Positions 22,641 to 35,809 of a DNA stretch of 64,000 bases are shown one piece after another (within the stretch, counting starts at the first letter, position 1; each line of letters opens with the position of its first letter). A program made the translations under genes and the position numbers. Source of the DNA: Siphonodentalium dalli (taxonomy: Eukaryota > Mollusca > Scaphopoda > Gadilida > Siphonodentaliidae); NCBI GenBank assembly GCA_032622095.1, contig CP136061.1, positions 66,593,127-66,657,126 of the forward strand, read 5' to 3'. The notes beneath the pieces were generated by a model. It was given only the letters and a program-made list of their open reading frames with translations. It had not been told where the DNA came from and ran no database searches.

Positions 22641-24238
22641 GCTTACACATTTCATGTTGGATCCGGCTCGGCCTCGGCTTACACTTTATAGGGACCTAAT
22701 TAGGTACGTTAAATGTGTGGTAAAATTTCTCCACACATTTGTTTGTATGAAATTGGACCCAACTTGCTTCTTATAAACCTGGAATATTGTTAGCACAGCC
22801 TGGATTATATGAACAGGACAAAATGTTATAATCTCTGACAATGGCTAATCATTGATAAATTTCTTCACCGCAACTGCATGCAGTGATCTGATCAACTGCA
22901 AGTTGCAACAGGCTACACTTGACACGACATTGTTGTGAATTTCAAAACACAGATACTTAAGTTCCACAAAGCTATAAACCGCCAGAATGGTCAACCACTG
23001 GTGACCACCAGACAAATACAGCAATGCAGAAATTAGTCGAAATTAATTAACTGACGTCACAGATTAGTCATGACTCATGATGAGTCAGTCACAAGTTTGT
23101 TGACTACAACTTACAAGTATACATGTACAAATATTACAATGACGGATGCATCATATTCATCAATTTTCAACGAAACGTGAGTTGAGAACCATGTCGCTAT
23201 AACATATCGCCCAGTTGCGGAGTCTACTATTGTTTTGACCGAACACCGTCGGCGATGCTGAGATATTATTGTGATATATGTATGGAATGCCGGATAATCT
23301 CGGAGAGACAGATCCAATTATGGGACACCCGATATCACTGAATCAGTCACAATCTGTTAGAAGTAGACTAAGTATTGAAGATATGCTCTCATTAATCAAC
23401 CCCTTTAACAAGAATATAGGGCGTCAAGTGGCTGAAATGCGGCATCCACGGGTATTAAATCTTACTGCTGTACCAGTAATAAGTTTGTGCGACGGCCGTA
23501 CTCCGCATTAATGTTTCGCGTGACTCTGGTGATCCGGCAATGACATTGACTCGTTGACGCACAGATGCAAATGGAGAATAATTTATTCACTATTGCTGAA
23601 CCAAACTTGATCATACATTAAATACATTAGATCTTTGAGTGAGCTCAGCGTTTGTTTATATACCGGTAAAGTACGTAGAGAGTGTACACACTAAATCTCG
23701 AGTAGCTAAATTTGGGTGGTTAGAATATTCCAACGACTTTTATAGCATTATAAGCTACTTAAATATGCTATTTTTGCTACTTGACAAGTAGTTACAAGAC
23801 GGATCGGGGATAGTTAAGCGATGTCTATTCGTGATTGGTTATATAACTGCACGTGACCAACCTATTCAAATGGCGGCTTCCCAGTCGAGTCGAGAAAAGG
23901 CACAATTACTGTTTCTGTCAATCCAGCTAGACTAAAATTTGAAAGGCGTAAAATGTATAACTTCTGTGTGACAAGTCATGGTTATTTATAATCTGAGGTA
24001 CATGCAGGACATCCGGTAACGAATTTACCAATTATTGATACGACATTTAGACGTCACCAAATTTCCAATTCATTCATTCGCAATTTATTTTTGAAATTTG
24101 AATCTGTGACAAGGAGAGGTAATATTTGCGCTCATGTCGCTTTTGTTTCTATATTGACGTATATCTATATGTTCTGTGTTCACATTGTAGCCTACTGGTA
24201 ACTGTAATCATATAAACATAATTCCACTAGTTCATTAA
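22641..24238. other. No gene seen
   Basis: Unremarkable AT-rich sequence. The plus-strand frame at 23278-23511 has no domain. An 80-codon frame of this kind is expected by chance. Confidence 0.4.
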
Positions 24239-24243
24239 GTAGT

Positions 24244-25407
24244 CAGGTCTGGCAAATGTGAGAATACAGCTACAATAGCTGTATTCAGCTAACCTAGCTG
24301 TATTCAGCTATATATTATACTCTCAAAGCGGCTGTTTTTCGATAATAAACTAGAAGCGCTAATTTGCGCATCAAAATTAGGCTACCCTATTCTCCGGTCA
24401 CCCTCAACCAAATCAAAATCGTCGCTTGTGTTCTGACAAAGTGTTGCCTTTTGTCGGCACGACGATGGTGATTATGTGTGAAAACTTACTATGGCGTCGA
24501 TGTCGGTCATAACGGTTAATAACTCTCTTAAAAGTATGCAATGCGGAATACCTTGAAAAATACAATATTTATCACCGAAGATGGAACATCTTAATCATTC
24601 CCGGAAGTATCAATATGTCGATGCTGGTAAAACTCAGTTTGGTTGGTGCGTTAAAACAGGTAAAAAGGGGAACATCTCTAGCCAGAGTTTAACCGAGCGA
24701 GTTCCACTCACTGCTTGAGCTGATTCTCTCCAAAAATACGGAAACGCATACATGTATGTCGAATCGCGAAAATACAAATACCAATGTTATGTTTAGTAAG
24801 TTTTCACACATTATATATTTTCCCGCCAAAACAAATATTGAATAGTTCTGACTCGCTAACGACCAGGACTTCATGTTTGAAATACTTCAGAAATTATATA
24901 AGTCGCATTTTCATTTCAGTTGTCCCTATGTTGTACCATACATTTGCAATATGCCGCACAATATCTGTATATATACCGTTATGAATAGTTACCAGTATCG
25001 CTCACATACCGCTAGTGGTATGTAATTCTAAATGCTCGATATAGGTACACCATTCTAACGCCCCCTACCGGTTTAGCATCGGGAAGAAGTAAACGAGTGT
25101 TTGGGATGAATTTGATCTTTATTTTATAAGTTAGTTAATGAATGCATTGGCAGAAAATAGTCCCCAGAATATTTACTGACATCGACCACCGTAGTAAGTT
25201 TTCACACAAAATCAGAATTGCCGTGTCGACAAAAGGCAACACTTTGTCAGAACACAAGCGACGATTTTGATTTGGTTGAGGGTGACCGGAGAATATGGTA
25301 GCCTAATTTTGATGCACAGCCGCTTTGAGAGTATAATTTATAGCTGAATACATCTAGGTTAGCTGAATACAGCTATTGTAGCTGTATTCTCACATTTGCC
25401 AGACCTG
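24244..25407. mobile_element. Long-inverted-repeat DNA element, 1.16 kb
   Basis: Both ends begin CAGGTCTGGCAAATGTGAGA when read inwards, and similarity of the two arms runs for about 250 bases (24244-24500 against 25190-25407), including the internal ACAGCTATTG/TAGCTGAATAC words. GTAGT flanks both sides (24239-24243 and 25408-25412), a likely 5-bp target duplication. No transposase frame lies in the roughly 690-base centre. It is a nonautonomous foldback-type element of unassigned superfamily. Confidence 0.85.
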
Positions 25408-25549
25408 GTAGTTGTATAAAAAATCCGCGACAATAGGTGAAATCAGCTATAGGGCCTACTGATTCCAGTCTGTATAATATTTATGTCCCAATGTTTCCCA
25501 AAATCATGCCAAATGGCCTCACCAGGCCAGATAGCATCCCTATGTTGAT

Positions 25550-26690
25550 CCAATGTAAAGACTAAAGTAAACGGTTGTCTCAAATTTTGTTTCAACGTTG
25601 AATTTGAAATAACGTTGGCGATTGGTCCAGTTTGCTCGTTGAAGTGAACATATAAATATTAGAATATACATTTGAGACAACATTGAAAAACTAACTTTGA
25701 ACATTGGAATAATATTGGGAAGCTAACGTTGAATTTTTTGACATTCGCTCAACGTTAAAATAATATTGGAATAAAAAAAGTATTTTTTTTGTTATGTTCG
25801 CTCGATATGATCAACAACATTGAATTGAAAATGGGATAATTTTGGAAAACTAATGTTGAATATTGGGACGATCACTCGATTTTGAAATAGCATTGGAATC
25901 CTAATGTTGATTTTGTTTTATGTTCGCTCAGTGTTGAAATAACGCTGGAAGCCTAATGTTTCATTTCTGGACATTAATTTAGCGTTGAATCGACATTGGG
26001 ATTACGTTTGAAAGCTAATGTTCACTTTTGTCAAGTTTTGTGATGTTCGATCAACATTGAAATAATGTTAGAAATCTAACAGTTTAAATTTGGACAATCG
26101 TTCAACAATGAATCAATGTTGAAATAAAGTTGGAAACCTAATGTTGAATATCGAGATGTTATCTAATGTTGAATTAAAGGTACTCAATCCGATTCGACGG
26201 TCCCCATATCATCAGATTCCAACAACAACACCATTTTTTTAAATGCCATTTCAGTTATCAGAAAAGAATAATTGCCCAAAACAATGCTTTAGAACCACAG
26301 TCAACTATAAAATTGCCCAAAACCTGTTATTTATCAAAGTTTTTTTCAACAAAATTTTATTGGTTGTCAAATATCTGACACAAAAAGCCACTCGAGTCGA
26401 TTTGAGAGTTATCGATCTTCATCCGCTATCTTGTCAGATAAGTTCTTCTCGCTGACAGTTAACTGGGCCACTTATAATTAAAATACTAGATTTAAAATAT
26501 CGATATCTGATTACTCCTACTGTACCTTGATGGGTGGGTTCCTCGACTCAAGTTAAATATTTTGTACCCCCGAAGCCAATGATATTGTAATTCGTGAGCG
26601 TTAATTCGGATTGAGTACCTTTAATGTGGGAAACCTAACACTGAATGTTGATACATGCTGTACGTTGAATCTAAGTTGAAATATCAATTA
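25550..26690. repeat. Field of diverged AACGTTGA/AACATTGAAAT repeats
   Basis: Variants of 'gttgaaataatattgggaagctaacgttgaa' recur at loose spacing (near 25600, 25680, 25730, 25810, 25850, 25930, 26050, 26120 and 26640), in places with 'gttcgctca' between them. It is an old tandem array with high divergence and no open frame. A TTAA-flanked element has inserted at 26178-26620. Confidence 0.7.
26178..26620. mobile_element. piggyBac-type MITE, 443 bp
   Basis: Terminal inverted repeats AGGTACTCAATCCGA match perfectly at both ends, and the element is bracketed by TTAA (26174-26177 and 26621-26624), the target duplication characteristic of the piggyBac superfamily. It splits the AACGTTGA repeat field, so it is younger than that array. 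No transposase is encoded. Confidence 0.85.
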
Positions 26691-26699
26691 TCATGCCCT

Positions 26700-29600
26700 G
26701 ACCGAGACGTTGCATGCAATTTTTTTATATGCACGATTTACTTTGCATTATACACAAAACTATAGTCCATTGTAATTGTTATAAACCACTATCTGGTAGT
26801 TTGATGAAACTTTTAATTTCCGATTCGATTCCTTTATTTAGGAACCACCGGCGGTCCATCATACATTCCTACTTTTATATTGTTTGTATATATTTGGCTA
26901 TTCATAACACTGAAATTAATCGCTATGTTCATTCTAATGAACTCACAAATATTACAACCATAACATTGCTGAGAACTGTGATGCTAATGGTATTCAATAC
27001 ATTGTGCTCATTATACCCCCTGCAACAATGTTGGGGTGGTATAGTGAAATCAGCTCGTCAATCGTTCGTGTGTGGACACAAATTTGTCCGGAGTTTTTTT
27101 CAGACAGTCGTTTTTTATTATCAATTTCCGTGAAACTTGGCAGAGACATCAACCACCATGGGAACATGAGCAACTGCGATTATGGCGTCTGTCAGACTTT
27201 TTTGGTGGAGTTATCTCCCTTTTTCGACTTTAAACATATGGGGTACCGTTTGTGAGTCGTGTGGTCAAAAATTGCACAACATTCTCAATCTGTCAATTAA
27301 GCCATGTTCCGAATTCTGTTGCATGAGATTATCTAAATTGTACCCTCAGACTATCACCCCATGCCATCACTATTATAAGGCACCATCACTATAATTTTTT
27401 TTTAGGTAAAATACCACCTATCTATGATTTCAGTTATTTTTTATTTCTCTGTTGGCCAGAGGCGGACTGGCCGATCGGGAGGCCGGAAAAATTCTGATTC
27501 CACGTGATTTTCTATCAAGCGAGAATCCGAGGGTTTTTTTTACGGTGCGGGGGGGGGGGGGGGGTATATCATATGTGGTTGGGCCGCCCAACCACAACTT
27601 GGGCCGCAAATGAAACCGACGTGGGCCGCCACATGTGTTGTTTAACCAGCCGTGTATCCAATAAGATGGTACTCTTCTCACATAAATTCATGAGGGCAGA
27701 GGCGGACTGCATGGCCGATCAGGAGACCGGGAAAATTCCGGACGTGGGCCGCCACATGTGTTGTTTAACCAGCCGAATTGGCTAATCGTAATTTTGACAT
27801 TAAATGAACTTGTCGGCATCATATAACACCACGTAAAGACCCCATTAATCTCGAGATTTTAACAGTAACTCCCAGCTGTAAATCCCAAAAAAATTCTTAC
27901 GCACCCCTTCCCCAATTGAAATTTACAAGAAAATAGGAATGCTTCAGTTGATGCCAGTCTAGTTTATTGGATTCGAGATTTTCTTGTATAGTTTTCAAAA
28001 TGTTCTCACCCCGGGCCGAACAACCATGAACAGCCCGGTGTGTCCTGGTCTCTTGTCCGTAGCCGTGTGCATTTGTCTGGAGTTAGACCGCTAGATGTTA
28101 GATTTTATGCAATTTTTCAGGTAAAAATATCTGAATGGTCTCATACCGGGAATATATAGAACCATGGTTTATGAATATATATGATATTAGACCAGAGGTG
28201 CAAATGGAATTATGCAAAAACATGTATTTGGTCTGCATCTGATTCAAGGGGGGGATTTAACTCTCAACCACCCACCCTACCTGTATGTATGCTGTTTGAT
28301 ACTGGTATAATAATATATAGATTCCTATTGATTTCTAAGCTGCCTGGTGGAGGCAATGAGGCTGTAGATTTGATTTTTCAACCAGTAACAGTCCACATTT
28401 TCCTACTTCGGGTTAAACTGTTCGACCGAAATCGCCACAAATGTTAACAGGTCTATTTTGCTGATATTTAGTATGAAGGGTTCTTTGGTGTCTGGTATTG
28501 AAATTTATTCAGATGTGGTCACCAGGTTAAATAGGGTGGGACCAGGGACATAACTGTATGTCTCTATAGTCATTCTTAAATTGTCTTCTCAAGAGAGGTT
28601 GGACTATTTAGCTTACATATAGTATGGATGATCCTTTAGTGACTGATATTCAGATTTGTTAACATCATGTCAACCTGTTAAGAAATGACAGGGGGCTATG
28701 GGGAGTTAACAATTTTGTGTTTAAAAAATCATTGAAATACCAAATTCATTAAAACATCTTCCTTGGAACTACCTAACTGATTAATCTGACATACATGCAT
28801 GGTGTTTTGGGTCCATGAATAAATGGGCTTCAAACATGTCTGAATGGTTTTATAAAAAGGTGCTTGTGAGATTTGAAATTTCCAAAAATTGAGAAAGTTT
28901 GAGATGTCGGTTGTGAAATTCCAACCCAAGACTTGGAAGTCTGGTGCCCGGTCGGGAGGGGACTTGTTGAGCTGGAGGAGGGGGGTGATCAGTAGTGAAC
29001 AGTGGGCAATTTCATGGTGGATATTCACCTTGAAATTACCCACTGTACACTACTGAAGCCTCTCTATGCTTATGAAAAGTTCTGACTATTGTGGTCTCCA
29101 GAGTCCCAGTCTTTGCAGTCTGGTGAGCGACCCCACAGTCTTTGACTGTCTTGTTGGTTAACCCATTGCTTGTTCACACCGGATAAAATTGTTAACCAAA
29201 TTTTGTATATGCCAGTTGCAGCCCTCTTAATTCATATTGTTTGGCTTCGGCAATCTGCTACAGCAACAGTATGCCGTGGCCCAGTTTGCTTCAGCAAAAT
29301 GCTTCGGCAATGCTGATTGCCGTAGCCAATTATGAAGGCTGCAGTTGTATTATGTTATTTGTCTGTCAGTCCATTTGTTCATCCATGCTAACATTTGGCA
29401 ACTATGGGGTAATTATGGTATTTTGTCCAGCCCGTCATGGTTTTTTTAATTTTTAAACTTAGCTCTACTAGGGCCCTGCGAATCTGAGTTTACAGTCAAA
29501 TCAAATTTTGAATTCAATTGGGGATGAGGTTCGCGAATCAAATCTCAATTCGAATATATACAGCTACATGTATGCGCAAAATAATTGACCCCTTTAACCT

Positions 29601-31190
29601 GGATGTAGGCCGGTAGTTACCGTTCGTACCACCAGTAAACCACAATCAAGTGGTATTACGTCGAATAATAGCGACTGACATGTGGTGTCCATCGGTAGTC
29701 TTACCACGGTAATGATTTTTAACTGCGATAACCCAGTAAATAAATGCCAAATACATTTTTTGTGACTGCAATAACGGTAAATTCAATCTAGAAATTTTTA
29801 AACTCATCCACATTTGACCTACTAGTATGCCATGTTCAATCGCAAAGTATTTAGTTCACAAATACCATATCAGGGTATCTTTATTTTCATGTTAACTAAA
29901 CACCTAGTAATTCAGTACATGTACATTGTTTATTCAGCATAAATGTATATGTATGAGGTTGGTCACTGCAACATTGCAATTGCATCAACAGTGCAGCTAC
30001 GATTGTCCGTGTCTTTGAATATGTCAGTGGCTTGAAAGACATCTGACATTCAATTTGGCAGGTGTAGAAAAGTCATACCCACTCGCTTTTTGAAGCCTAT
30101 TTTTCTGAGTTGTATTGCTATCTGTAGTTAGGAGTATACCACCATGTGTGGCCAGGCTATAATCACAGAATAAAGGGTGCAGGTCTTATATTTCGGCGAG
30201 AATCCAATTCTAGATTCTCGTAAATATTCTCGCAAATTACCCTGGATTCTCATGAAAAAGTATGTATAGATTCTCACAAAATCAGATGAAATATATGCCC
30301 TGGGGTGATTGTGTTAAATTTGACACATACTAGTACCAGTACCTGTCCATTCTGTTTTTATTGATTTAAATGCCCGCAGCCTTATGAAACAAAAAGTTCT
30401 GGCCATAGAGGTGGCCTTGTATGCCAGAGACTGGTCTTGTCAGCCAGAGAGGCAGCACATCGAATGGTAGGTGTACTACCATGTGGAATTAGCTCAGTTA
30501 AATTAACCCATAAATACCAAATGTTGGTTCATCCGTCCATATGTTCGCTTTTGGTTGATAACATTAGATAGTCTCAACTGAAGGGAATGAAATTTGGTAT
30601 GTGGGTTGTGTCCACAAATTTTAACGCAGGTAAGTCCCTTTTTGTTCAAATTCGCAATAAATTTTCATCTCTCTAGCCCAAAAATACAAGTCAAGTTTAA
30701 ATATTTGGGTTTTGACCACCAATTTTCACTAGGGATATGCCATCTGTTGGAATTGCCAAGACCAAGTCTAAATCGCCTGAGATAACTTGAGCAACACTTT
30801 TGAAAAAAATTTCAACTATCACATAACATTGCACAGTGAGTTTATGTGGTCAGCCATTCAAAATGTATCCACATGGCACATATTACTAATTAGCCCCTTC
30901 TAGATTTCAGTCAATGCTCAAAGGGGCTCGAGAAACAAATGATGAATAAATTTGCCAATAATATAAAAGTCCATATAACCATTAGTACATCTCATATAAA
31001 AGTAATAATACCCTGTATCTCCTACGATATGTGCCCGATTGGGTTAACATTTTGAACATACATGTATGTGGTAAATCCAGTACATGGAGTGAGTAAATTA
31101 TCCAATTTGATTTTCTAACTTTCTTCTAAATGTCGCTTCATTTGAATTTTTGCCATTATCAAAAACAAGTCTGGAAAATGTTTGTCATTG
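26700..31190. other. Noncoding region with old repeats
   Basis: No exon could be supported. Stretches at about 26990-27260, 29340-29460 and 30530-30780 resemble the dispersed repeats with 'tttgtccggag', 'gtgaaacttggca' and 'ggagttatctccctttttcga' that are common in molluscan sequence. A 30-bp phrase beginning gggccgccacatgtgttgtt is present at 27626 and 27747, and gaggcggactg... at 27462 and 27701. A G16 run lies at 27549-27564. Confidence 0.4.
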
Positions 31191-31280
31191 CTCCCTATGG
31201 GAGACTCGCATATATAAGATAATGCATTGGCACAGGGTTTTTTGTAAAATTTCAAGAAGCTCCATTCATGGAAGGGTTGT
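31191..31280. repeat. Half copy of the ATGCATTCTC palindrome family
   Basis: ccctatgggagactcgcata, then tataagataatgcattggcacaggg and a tail ending agctccattcatggaagg, match the right half of the TTAA foldbacks seen near 53 and 58 kb. The left half is missing. Confidence 0.75.
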
Positions 31281-31701
31281 ACAGTAAAGTAATTGAGACA
31301 ATTTCGTTTTTTGATGATCGGTTGTCCGTATCATTTCTACAACAAAATTATCACCTTATATTTACTTGGCTACACAATTTTAATGTGTGATCGCCACAGA
31401 ACATTTTTTTTAAGAGTACATATATATATGTCCATATTTTGCTGTGGGTGTAGAGTATTCTCGGATAGAATAAATATACCCAAAGCAAAAACTAAGCGAG
31501 GGGCACCTAATGGTTGAGTCTGGGATATTTGGCACTTAGAACGTGGCTAGATGGTTTGGTGGGGAGGGTCGACATCTTGGTACTTCCAACTGAAGCCCCC
31601 CCCCACCCAACCCCTTGAACGACACAAACTAAGTTTGCGTAATTCAATTTGCAAAAACCCCATGGGGCTTGATTTTTCTGAACTTTTCCATCACAGACTA
31701 C

Positions 31702-31884
31702 TACAGTAATGCCCTAATTAATGGACTCCATAACCACAGCAGGATTTAGTCGGAAATATGGCTTGTTGTCATTCATTGGAGAGCTTTCTGGTGAATGGCA
31801 ACAAGCCACATTTCCGACTAAATCCTGAAAGTTACCAATAATTCTGCTGTGGGTACGGAGTCGATTAATTAGGGCATTACTGTA
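31702..31884. mobile_element. Mariner-like palindromic MITE
   Basis: TACAGTAATGCCCTAATTAA at the left is mirrored by the right end at 31884. The whole element is a near-perfect hairpin with gacaacaagccatatttccgactaaatcctg-type arms, and the left arm lacks part of the arm sequence. TA plus CAGT termini fit Tc1/mariner-type insertion. Other copies lie at 35702, 46374 and 62995. Confidence 0.8.
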
Positions 31885-31889
31885 AATGG

Positions 31890-34830
31890 TGGCATATTCT
31901 AAATGGATCAGTAGTCTTGTGGCCACTATCCATGCAGGGGATGAAAAGGATGGTTCGGCCCAGTATGCGAATTTATTTAGATCTGAACCTGAAAATTACA
32001 ACACCTAATTGTCTGTGATATTGATGAATGCCAGGAAAATTCGCACCTCAATTTATTGTGTTTTAAAAAATTAATTAACAGCTTTAACTGGCCACTGAGA
32101 ACATCACAAGACAAATAGGTCGGACGGCCCGGTGGTTCTGAATATGAAAATTGTTCATTCTTAGCATCTAGACTGGCCTCAAGATGTTCAAATTGGGGGA
32201 AATTTCCAACCTGATACCCATCCAAATGTTGGAAAATTGCCAACTAATCAGGGGGGGGGGGGGGGGGGGGGGTCGGAAAAAAATTTCAGGCACGTATGGC
32301 ATTTTTTCCCTTTCGATCATTTTTTGTACCCACCCACCCCCACCGCCAATTTTTTTTCTGTTTTCGGCAGTTTTTTCCGACCATTTTTTTACACCCCCCC
32401 TTTTAACACTAAAACAGAGATTTGCGGGGGGAAATTCACTGTAAACAGCTGTATATGAATTTCTGTGCATACTATTTATCATGGATGTTAACATGGACAT
32501 ATAAATAGGAATGAGTCATTTTGAGGTCATTCGGCCAAAAAAACATGGCTGCCAGCGGCCATCTTGGATTTCAAAATTTGCAACAAAATACAACACGATA
32601 ACTGCCTGCAGTCAGTTTACAGTTAGAATTACATTATTTCTCTCAACTCATTGCCAAAACACTAAAAAACAAGCAGGAAATTTTATTTTTAGTTGCGGAA
32701 AAAATTGCTTGTTGGTGGCTTTGACCACCCACCCGCCGGAATTTTTTTTCCACCCCCCCCCCCTGAACTAATGGCCATTTGAGTCCAAAGTTTTGCAAAT
32801 GAAAGGAATATATGCAAATTTTCTAAAATAAACAAATATGTCACTAATAAATTGAACATTGGAAAATCAAACCTAATTTTGGTATAATTTCCAACTAAAT
32901 GTTGTGTGAGGTTTTGGCTATAGGAGGGGGGGGGGGTAAGACCCCTGCATAACCAGCCCATGTCATCACGCCCCTGTCTGGCACCCCATGACAAAGGTGT
33001 GGTCTTGCATTCACTGATGATGAGAAATCATCAATATTAGATTTTGTTGGTAAACAGGATGGGACCACAACCCCTAGCTTGTCCATGAGGGTTGGCCCCA
33101 TCCCCATCGGGGAGATCTGCAGTAGTCTGCCCGGTAGATATAATTGGGAGATATCCTGGTGCCACCCATATTGGAAAAGATATATTTTTAAAGTAGAAAA
33201 GATACAGAAATCAAGGGGACAATAAGAATGTGCTCTCATAACCACAAAACTACACGAAAGTCATCACAATCAACTCAAATACTATATACCGGTACATATA
33301 TAATTTCATTTTCTCTATATAATATATATTTTCGGTTTCTAAAAGCCCTTAAAGTGATGTGAAACACTCCGGTAGGGTGGTCAAATAGAAGTGGAGAATA
33401 ATCTTGTTCAAAGTAGTTATTTTTACAAATCTTATATCTAAATTGACAACAAACACTGTCATTCTTATATACTAATTCAATGCAGTGACTGCCGATGGCG
33501 AAATCATTTTCGTTAGTTTACCGCCGATAGATGCGTCCCGATTCTAGTAGTAAATATTTACAATTTAGCCCAGTTCAGACGATGTTTTCAATGGAGTGGT
33601 ACGGTAGATTTGCTTGAGATTTTCGATGTTAGTAGAATGTTACATTCCTCCAGTTGGTGTAGCACCTGCATACTAACTTATCAGTTTCACGCACCCGAAC
33701 AAGTACATAATATGTCTTTAAACACACTGGACATGCGGTGTCCTTGCGCTCCTGTTGCGCAAATTCTAATATAAAAAGTGTTTTCTATTTCAGACAAAGC
33801 TCAAACATACCGGTAACATCTGACCAGACAAAACATAGAAACCGATAAACTAATTACCAGTCAAACAAGATAACCCTTCAAAATATAAGATAACACGGCC
33901 AACCACAGCAACATACACCATGGATAAATACACTGTCAAAAGCACAGCATTTTTTTTTAACGGTAAAATCTGGCATATACCCATAGTTATATATAAACAG
34001 GCTACGGGCATCTGACCACAGGTCATTTGCATAAAAAAATTATATAATTCTTTCATTCCATCAAGGTACAAGTATCTTCAAAGGATTAAGTTGAAGTTTT
34101 GGGGCTGAGTAAGATTCTAAGAGAGAAGGTGGAATATTGACTTGAGAGCATAAAATATAACAAGAAAATGACAATCATAGCCCAAATTGCGAAAAGTTGC
34201 CAAAGTGTAAGTATAGCTACATAGGCCTAAAACAATTTTTGTTTGTTTCCGGTAACATATGGTAGAAAAGTAGGGCAGGTGGAATTCAATTGTTTCATTG
34301 TTTTTTGGAAACGACCACAATAAGATCATATGTGGATTGTGGAATATATTCATTCTGAAAAATATGCCCATGGCAGCACAAAGTATATAACGGGACACAA
34401 TTGGGCTGAATGGGCATATCGCACATGTATTGGGAGGAATAAATGAAACCTATTATTTTTAATCAAAAATGATTGCGACATCAACCTCAGATTGAACCAG
34501 GCCTATCAGTATGGCACCACTGTAATTAAAACACTGACTGTCAGAGTAAATAATATAGATGATAACTGATCGGCACATGTATTAAGTACTTCGATCTGAG
34601 ATATTTTGCACCAACATCATAAGGATCTCCTGGGCATTATCTCTAGTTGGGAGCGAATGATAGCTTCCGAAATTTGTTAAAGAATATGGTCGCCAGTGGC
34701 CAACTTGGATTTTACTCTTTTCATGACTAAATTCATTGGCACACCCGGCCAACAAGCCACATCCCTCATCATTCATTAACTACAACACGCATAATTATTC
34801 TCCTCATAGTCATACTTGAAACCATTTTAA
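31890..34830. other. No gene seen; strand-biased G/C homopolymers
   Basis: Contains G22 at 32251-32272, C11 at 32753-32763 and G11 at 32926-32936. Proline- or glycine-rich frames here (for example 32168-32500 on the minus strand) are products of these runs. No splice-bounded exon was recognised. Confidence 0.45.
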
Positions 34831-35336
34831 TTCAGCCCTTTCTATACTAAATATTCACTAGCTACTAGTAGTAGTTTCCTCATATTATGTTTCAACAATT
34901 TGGAGTTTTTAAAATTACAAAGAAGTAGATGAGTTGGGTGCCAAATGGTACATGCTTACCTCCCCAGTCAAGAATCAAATTATATGGCATGAATTTGTGT
35001 CAAGATGGCAAACACATACCCTCATTCAATCAGGTTTGAGTATTTTCAATTTATAGTGAGAAATAGTAGGAAGTGAAAATGAAAAAATAGAGTAGTTTCT
35101 ATGGTGTTGAATTGAAGGGGGAATTTGAAGAGTGCGAAATGTTTGAATGTTTGACCTTTGTTATTTCCAGGAGAAAGGACACATGTGCTATATCCCTAGT
35201 TGTTCCAAAATTGAAGCTGCATGCATTTTAAAGAATGTGATCAAAGGATTGTAGACTTGTTTTTGAGTTTTCATACAGTAAGTATACATTTATACTTTAC
35301 CATTGGGACAGGCACACCACCGGTAGCTTTACCTCT

Positions 35337-35598
35337 TTTTATACTAAATACTCATTGATGAATAGTTCCCTTAGAAAATATACAGATAATAAGGTCAATA
35401 AACAACATCTGGTTTGTTGGAACTTATTATCTGAACATTTCCTTCTATTAAATAACTATTTTGGCACTGATATTATCTGTTATTATGTGATGATTATTCA
35501 TGAACACCCCTCCAGATTAATAACAAGGAATTCCAATGTTATTATGTATACTTTCATAACTGATTAGGGAAAAGACATTAGTATAGAAAGGGTTAATG
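35337..35598. mobile_element. TTAA-family MITE with ATACTAAAT termini
   Basis: The left end tatactaaatactcattgatg and the right end ttagtatagaaagggttaat are inverted. Inside, agataataaggtcaataaac and gaacttattatctgaacatt form a second inverted pair. Copies with the same layout occur at 58943, 60088 and 61448 (reverse). The CCCTTTCTATACTAA end next to TTAA suggests the piggyBac superfamily. A further left-end-like piece lies at 34836. Confidence 0.7.
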
Positions 35599-35701
35599 CT
35601 CTGCAAATAATACTGAGTAACAACTAACAACTGACTTTCATGTCAAATCCCAAAATCATCAACAAATTCTTGGTCTACTAGCAATGGAGCAAATATATGC
35701 C

Positions 35702-35809
35702 TGAGAGCTTTCCGATGAATGGCAACAAGCCATATTTCTGACTAAATCCTGAAAAGTTACCCATGATTCTGCTGTGTTTAAGGAGTCGATTAATTAGAGC
35801 ATTACTGTA
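35702..35809. mobile_element. Right half of mariner-like palindromic MITE
   Basis: ctttccgatgaatggcaaca through gtcgattaattagagcattactgta matches the right arm of the element at 62995-63211. The left arm is absent. Confidence 0.8.

Noticed and set aside
32168-32500. Proline/glycine-rich proteins around the G and C runs
   Set aside because: The frames on both strands are direct translations of G22 and polypyrimidine tracts, with no splice context or conserved text.
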